This document shows positions 23,621 to 26,367 of a DNA stretch of 26,367 bases, one piece after another. Every line of letters begins with the position of its first letter. Position 1 is the stretch's first letter. The translations under genes were made by a program, and so were the position numbers. Source of the stretch: Akkermansia sp. (GTDB taxonomy: Bacteria; Verrucomicrobiota; Verrucomicrobiia; Verrucomicrobiales; Akkermansiaceae); contig JAGBZE010000009.1 of the NCBI GenBank assembly GCA_017628435.1, positions 1-26,367 of the forward strand, read 5' to 3'. The notes below the pieces were generated by a model. The model was given only the letters and a program-made list of their open reading frames with translations. It was not told the DNA's origin and made no database searches.

Positions 23621-24087
23621 GTCTGAGCTTCACAGGAGTGGTGGCCATGGATGCCGCCCGCGGTATCGGCCTGAACAATGGCATCCCTTGGCGCCTGAAG
23701 GAGGATTTGCAGCTCTTCAAGCGCATTACCATGGGGCACCCCATCCTCATGGGGCGCAAGACCTGGGAGAGTCTGGGCCGTCCGCTGCCCGGGCGCCAGA
23801 ATATCGTGCTCACCCGCAATGCTGATTACGTGGCCGAAGGCGCGGTGGTCATCACCGACCTGGCTCAGTTGGAAACTCTGGAGCTGCAGGACCCGGAAAT
23901 CATGGTGATTGGCGGTGCCCAGCTCTATGCCTGCATGCTGCCGCAGATGCAGCGGCTGCATGTGTCTGAGGTGGCGGGCACGCACGAGGTGGATACCTGG
24001 TTCCCGGAGTTTGTCCACCACTTCGCTACCCGCACCCCGCAGCAGGAGTACGTCGGCTTCATCCACGTGCTGTACGAAAAGGCCTGA
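23617..24087 (+). CDS. folA: Dihydrofolate reductase
   Basis: This 156-residue enzyme reduces dihydrofolate to tetrahydrofolate with NADPH. Family blocks are GIPWRLKEDLQLFK (substrate-binding Asp30, Trp25), MGRKTWESLGRPLPGRQNIVLTR (45-67) and VIGGAQLYACMLP. The tail carries VDTWFPEF. The length is typical. It starts inside the thyA stop (ATGA overlap) and leads into the uncharacterised membrane-protein genes 6 bp downstream. Confidence 0.96.
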   Translation: MSLSFTGVVAMDAARGIGLNNGIPWRLKEDLQLFKRITMGHPILMGRKTWESLGRPLPGRQNIVLTRNADYVAEGAVVITDLAQLETLELQDPEIMVIGGAQLYACMLPQMQRLHVSEVAGTHEVDTWFPEFVHHFATRTPQQEYVGFIHVLYEKA

Positions 24088-24093
24088 ATCATT

Positions 24094-24369
24094 GTGAACA
24101 CCGCCGCGGCCATCCTTATGTTTCTGCTGGGTAGTGGTGGCCTGGCATTGACGCTTTTCACCAGCCTTCGCAAGCATTCGCGGGCCGTGGAGCTGGGGAT
24201 TGTCTGCGTGCTGCTGATGCTGGTGCCGACTGCAGCGGCAGATTCCGTGCCGGTGCGCATTGTGCTGGGTTGTATCTGCTTTGTTCTGCTGGCGCTGCCG
24301 GTGGGTTATTGGTTGAACTTTACCCCGAAGGGAAGACGATGCACGAGGAAGAACCGCAAGCGCCGGTAG
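24094..24369 (+). CDS. Small three-helix membrane protein with basic tail
   Basis: This 91-residue protein is not recognised. It has three hydrophobic segments (about 4-22, 33-49 and 54-73) and a strongly basic C-terminus (GRRCTRKNRKRR). The GTG at 24094 is 6 bp after the folA stop. An in-frame ATG at 24118 would shorten the first helix. Its 3' end overlaps the Sel1 gene by 31 bp. The first helix and following loop (LGSGGLALTLFT, then about seven residues to EL) resemble the 25100-25465 protein, and both end in Arg/Lys-rich tails, so the two look like diverged paralogs. Confidence 0.7.
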   Translation: MNTAAAILMFLLGSGGLALTLFTSLRKHSRAVELGIVCVLLMLVPTAAADSVPVRIVLGCICFVLLALPVGYWLNFTPKGRRCTRKNRKRR

Positions 24370-25103
24370 GCGATATCTGCACCTGGGATTTCCAGACCTT
24401 GCTCAGCCAGGCTGAGGCTGGCAATGCCGATGCACAGCATTACCTGGGTGATTTGTATGACCTGGAGCTCGATGGGGCTGAGGAGGCTGTGCGTTGGTGG
24501 CGCCGGGCGGCTGCGCAGGGGCATGCCGCCGCCATGAGCGACCTGGGTACGGCGTATGAAAGCGGCTCCGGGGTGGAGCGGGATATAGATAAGGCCATTG
24601 TGCTTTACCGCCGCGCGGCAGAGCTGGGGGAGCGGCTGGGCATGGCCAATCTGGCACGCTTGTATGAGTACGGCATCGGCCTGCCTGTTGACAAGGCGCA
24701 GATGGTGCAGTGGTACCGCCGGGCTGCAGAACTGAACTCTGCCGAGGCGCAGAATCGCCTGGGTTGTTGTTATGATACGGGAGATGGTGTGGTGCAGAAT
24801 CCGGCGCTGGCCGCCTATTGGTATAGCCGTGCGGCGCATTTGAATGAGCCGAATGCGCAATATAACCTGGGCTGCTGCTATGAGCTTGGTGTGGGGCTGC
24901 CGGTGGATGGAGCTGCGGCGCTCCGCTGGTATCAGCGGGCGGCGGAGTCGGGCTCAGCCCGTGCGCTGCACCGCCTGGCCTGGGCTCACCGGGAGGGCGA
25001 ATTCGGTCTGCCTGTGGATGAAGCGGAAGCCTGGCGGTTGCTGGAGCTGGCCGAGGAGCAGGGGCTGGAACTCGCCGGGCAAACCAGGGAGGAGTGGTCA
25101 TGA
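24339..25103 (+). CDS. Sel1-repeat protein
   Basis: This 254-residue protein is made almost wholly of six Sel1-type helical repeats (about 27-60, 61-96, 97-132, 133-168, 169-204 and 205-241). The repeating pattern is A-x-x-x-L-G-x-x-Y-x-x-G-x-G-V-x-x-D followed by W-Y-R-R-A-A. Such solenoids bind partner proteins. There is no signal peptide, so it is probably cytoplasmic, perhaps docking to its membrane neighbours. The ATG at 24339 gives MHEEEPQAPVGD and overlaps the preceding gene; the frame is open further upstream, but that part is antisense-like and overlaps more of the membrane gene. The stop overlaps the next start (ATGA). Confidence 0.9.
   Translation: MHEEEPQAPVGDICTWDFQTLLSQAEAGNADAQHYLGDLYDLELDGAEEAVRWWRRAAAQGHAAAMSDLGTAYESGSGVERDIDKAIVLYRRAAELGERLGMANLARLYEYGIGLPVDKAQMVQWYRRAAELNSAEAQNRLGCCYDTGDGVVQNPALAAYWYSRAAHLNEPNAQYNLGCCYELGVGLPVDGAAALRWYQRAAESGSARALHRLAWAHREGEFGLPVDEAEAWRLLELAEEQGLELAGQTREEWS
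25087..25093 (+). promoter_or_regulatory. Shine-Dalgarno site deciding the 25100 start
   Basis: GGGAGGA lies about 6-7 bp before the ATG at 25100, inside the Sel1 gene. It favours 25100 over the GTG at 25094. Confidence 0.6.
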
Positions 25104-25465
25104 TGGATATTGCTTTTCTCCTGCTGGCGGCGACGCGCCCCTGGGCTCTGGGGGCGCTGATAAGTATTCTTGGCTTTGGCGGGCTGGCGGTGATGTTCTG
25201 GACCCGCTGGCATGAGTCGGACGCTATAGGGGAGCTGACTCTTGTATTCGGCCTGATGGCGGTGGGGCCTATCCTCTATCTGTTGCCGGTGGATTTTCTT
25301 AAGGCTGTGGCCGACTCTCCGTTTGATGAGGAGATTATCTATGGTCTGGTGTTGCTGATTATTGTGGTACTTTGGGTGGGCGGGCGCTTTCTCGCGCGTT
25401 ACATGCGTTCGGCACGAACGCCTCACCAGCGACAGGGGCGCCGTGGGAATAAGGGTAGAAGATAA
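25100..25465 (+). CDS. Small three-helix membrane protein, paralog-like
   Basis: This 121-residue protein is not recognised. It has three hydrophobic segments (about 12-34, 45-65 and 82-104) and a basic tail (RQGRRGNKGRR). The start ATG overlaps the Sel1 stop by 4 bp. The segment LGFGGLAVMFWT, then seven or so residues to GEL, parallels the protein at 24094-24369. The pair therefore brackets the Sel1 gene. It could belong to a membrane complex with its neighbours, but nothing in the sequence names a function. Confidence 0.75.
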   Translation: MMDIAFLLLAATRPWALGALISILGFGGLAVMFWTRWHESDAIGELTLVFGLMAVGPILYLLPVDFLKAVADSPFDEEIIYGLVLLIIVVLWVGGRFLARYMRSARTPHQRQGRRGNKGRR

Positions 25466-25480
25466 GGAAGAATCACGAAG

Positions 25481-26239
25481 ATGAGCGCGAAAGAGGATAA
25501 AATAGCTGTGGCCGGGAGCATGGTGTGGGCTCTGCTGAAGCCGTTTCTGGTGATTATCGGCGGTCTGGTCATGCTGGTGATGCTGGTGCTGGTGGGCATA
25601 CAGGGGGAGATGCTGGTGGAATATCACATGAGTGAGCGTGTGTATCCCGCCCGGGCTGATGTGGTGGACCCGGCTCTGGAAGGCAAGCTGGTGCGGGTGT
25701 CCGGTCAGCTCTGCACAACTGATACTGTGGACTGGCCGGGATACGGTTCCTTTCCCCAGGTTGTGGAGGTGGATGACCTGGGGCCTTATGTTGCTGCGCC
25801 GAATCTGACACTGGGCGTGTGGCAGGTGGAGCGGCTGTATGGCTGGCGGGGGAAGCCCTTCGGCTACCTGGCTCTGAATCAGCCGGGGGTGGAGCGGGTG
25901 GAAACGCCTGCCGGGTCGGTGATGGTGCTGCGCTCCGGCGCGCAGGTCACAGTGGTGGCCCGCCAGCGGGGAAATGTGCTGGATTTTACGGAGGAACAGA
26001 CCTGGGCGCGTTTGGGTGAAGCATCTCCCTTCTATGCTGACCATGTGGACAACAGGCAGACCGATATTTCGCTGGAGTCATTCGAAGGAGTGGCAGCCTT
26101 TGCGTTGGTGGTGTACTCCGTTTTCTGGATGCTCGCGGGCCTGATGTTCCGCCGCTGGTGGTGGGGCCCGGCCATAGGGGGTGGGCTGCTTCTGTTGATT
26201 ATTCTGCTGTGTTTTTTGAGTTCAATATGCAGGGGTTAA
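25481..26239 (+). CDS. Membrane protein with TMEM43-like features
   Basis: This 252-residue protein has one N-terminal helix (about 16-41), a large extracytoplasmic domain (42-202) and two C-terminal helices (about 203-223 and 229-248). DPALEGKLVRVSGQL (63-77) and the later VWQVERLYGW (113-122) recall prokaryotic TMEM43 proteins, which carry the same DP-x-x-EGKLV-x-V-x-G and R-x-x-E-x-Y-x-W elements. It is shorter than the usual 350-400 residues, so it may be a reduced member. I judge the family match likely but not proven. It starts 15 bp after the preceding gene, behind a weak AAGGAAG site, and is the last gene of the thyA cluster in view. Confidence 0.72.
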   Translation: MSAKEDKIAVAGSMVWALLKPFLVIIGGLVMLVMLVLVGIQGEMLVEYHMSERVYPARADVVDPALEGKLVRVSGQLCTTDTVDWPGYGSFPQVVEVDDLGPYVAAPNLTLGVWQVERLYGWRGKPFGYLALNQPGVERVETPAGSVMVLRSGAQVTVVARQRGNVLDFTEEQTWARLGEASPFYADHVDNRQTDISLESFEGVAAFALVVYSVFWMLAGLMFRRWWWGPAIGGGLLLLIILLCFLSSICRG

Positions 26240-26320
26240 AGTGCAATTTTCTTCCCTATTGAAAAAATCACATGGTCCCAAAGATTTCACAATTGCCTGC
26301 ATTATCAACACCGTTTTGGA

Positions 26321-26363
26321 GCCAGCCCCCTCTTTATGCGCAAAAGCGATTTGTCGGGCTGGC
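26321..26363. repeat. Inverted repeat near the right edge
   Basis: GCCAGCCC (26321-26328) and GGGCTGGC (26356-26363) are complementary across 27 bases. No T-tract is visible before the window ends. Nothing else is seen in 26240-26367. Confidence 0.3.
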
Positions 26364-26367
26364 GAAG

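Noticed and set aside
24986..26044. A 352-codon minus-strand frame
   Set aside because: Antisense to the membrane-protein genes, with low-complexity His/Pro/Gln translation.

Overview
The window looks like chromosomal DNA from a Verrucomicrobiota bacterium, most likely Akkermansia or a close relative. This is an inference from gene content, not a database match. The pointers are a giant surface protein with autotransporter-type beta-strand repeats that ends in a PEP-CTERM sorting tail, a secreted sialate O-acetylesterase of the mucin-glycan type, a TonB-ExbB-ExbD set, moderately high GC, and gene starts that mostly lack a clear Shine-Dalgarno sequence.

Layout. Positions 32-8788 (minus) hold one gene of 2918 codons. 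It has a signal peptide, an N-terminal serine protease domain of the S6 (SPATE/IgA1 protease) type with a recognisable His-Asp-Ser triad, about 2500 residues of beta-helix repeats, and a PEP-CTERM tail where an autotransporter barrel would be expected. Upstream on the same strand lies tonB-exbB-exbD (11159-8933). Positions 11160-11765 carry no gene but are dense in palindromes: a nested inverted repeat at 11281-11451 and a hairpin array at 11494-11709. A ferritin gene follows (11766-12266, plus). It converges on a tight five-gene minus-strand operon (16559-12348): FmdB-type zinc ribbon, CNNM/CorC-type CBS membrane protein, six-helix membrane protein, MtaD-type amidohydrolase and DEDDh exonuclease. 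rpsN (16903-16634, minus) and the sialate O-acetylesterase gene (17043-18578, plus) are divergent. A DUF4143-type ATPase gene (18834-20090) sits between two near-identical palindromic terminators. A second hairpin array (20171-20240) separates it from a minus-strand thioredoxin-fold lipoprotein-trpS pair. pyrF is divergent from that pair. The right end is a plus-strand cluster with several overlapping genes: thyA, folA, a small membrane protein, a Sel1-repeat protein, a second similar small membrane protein and a TMEM43-like membrane protein.

How the genes fit together. pyrF, thyA and folA cover pyrimidine and folate/thymidylate supply. MtaD-type deaminases act on methylthioadenosine or S-adenosylhomocysteine. 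tonB-exbB-exbD would energise outer-membrane uptake. The giant protease and the esterase are exported and fit life on host glycoproteins. The strongest candidates for something new are the S6 protease on a PEP-CTERM backbone, the hairpin arrays with a conserved GAAAT spacer, promoters placed so that transcription should begin at the start codon, and the uncharacterised membrane/Sel1/TMEM43-like set attached to thyA-folA.
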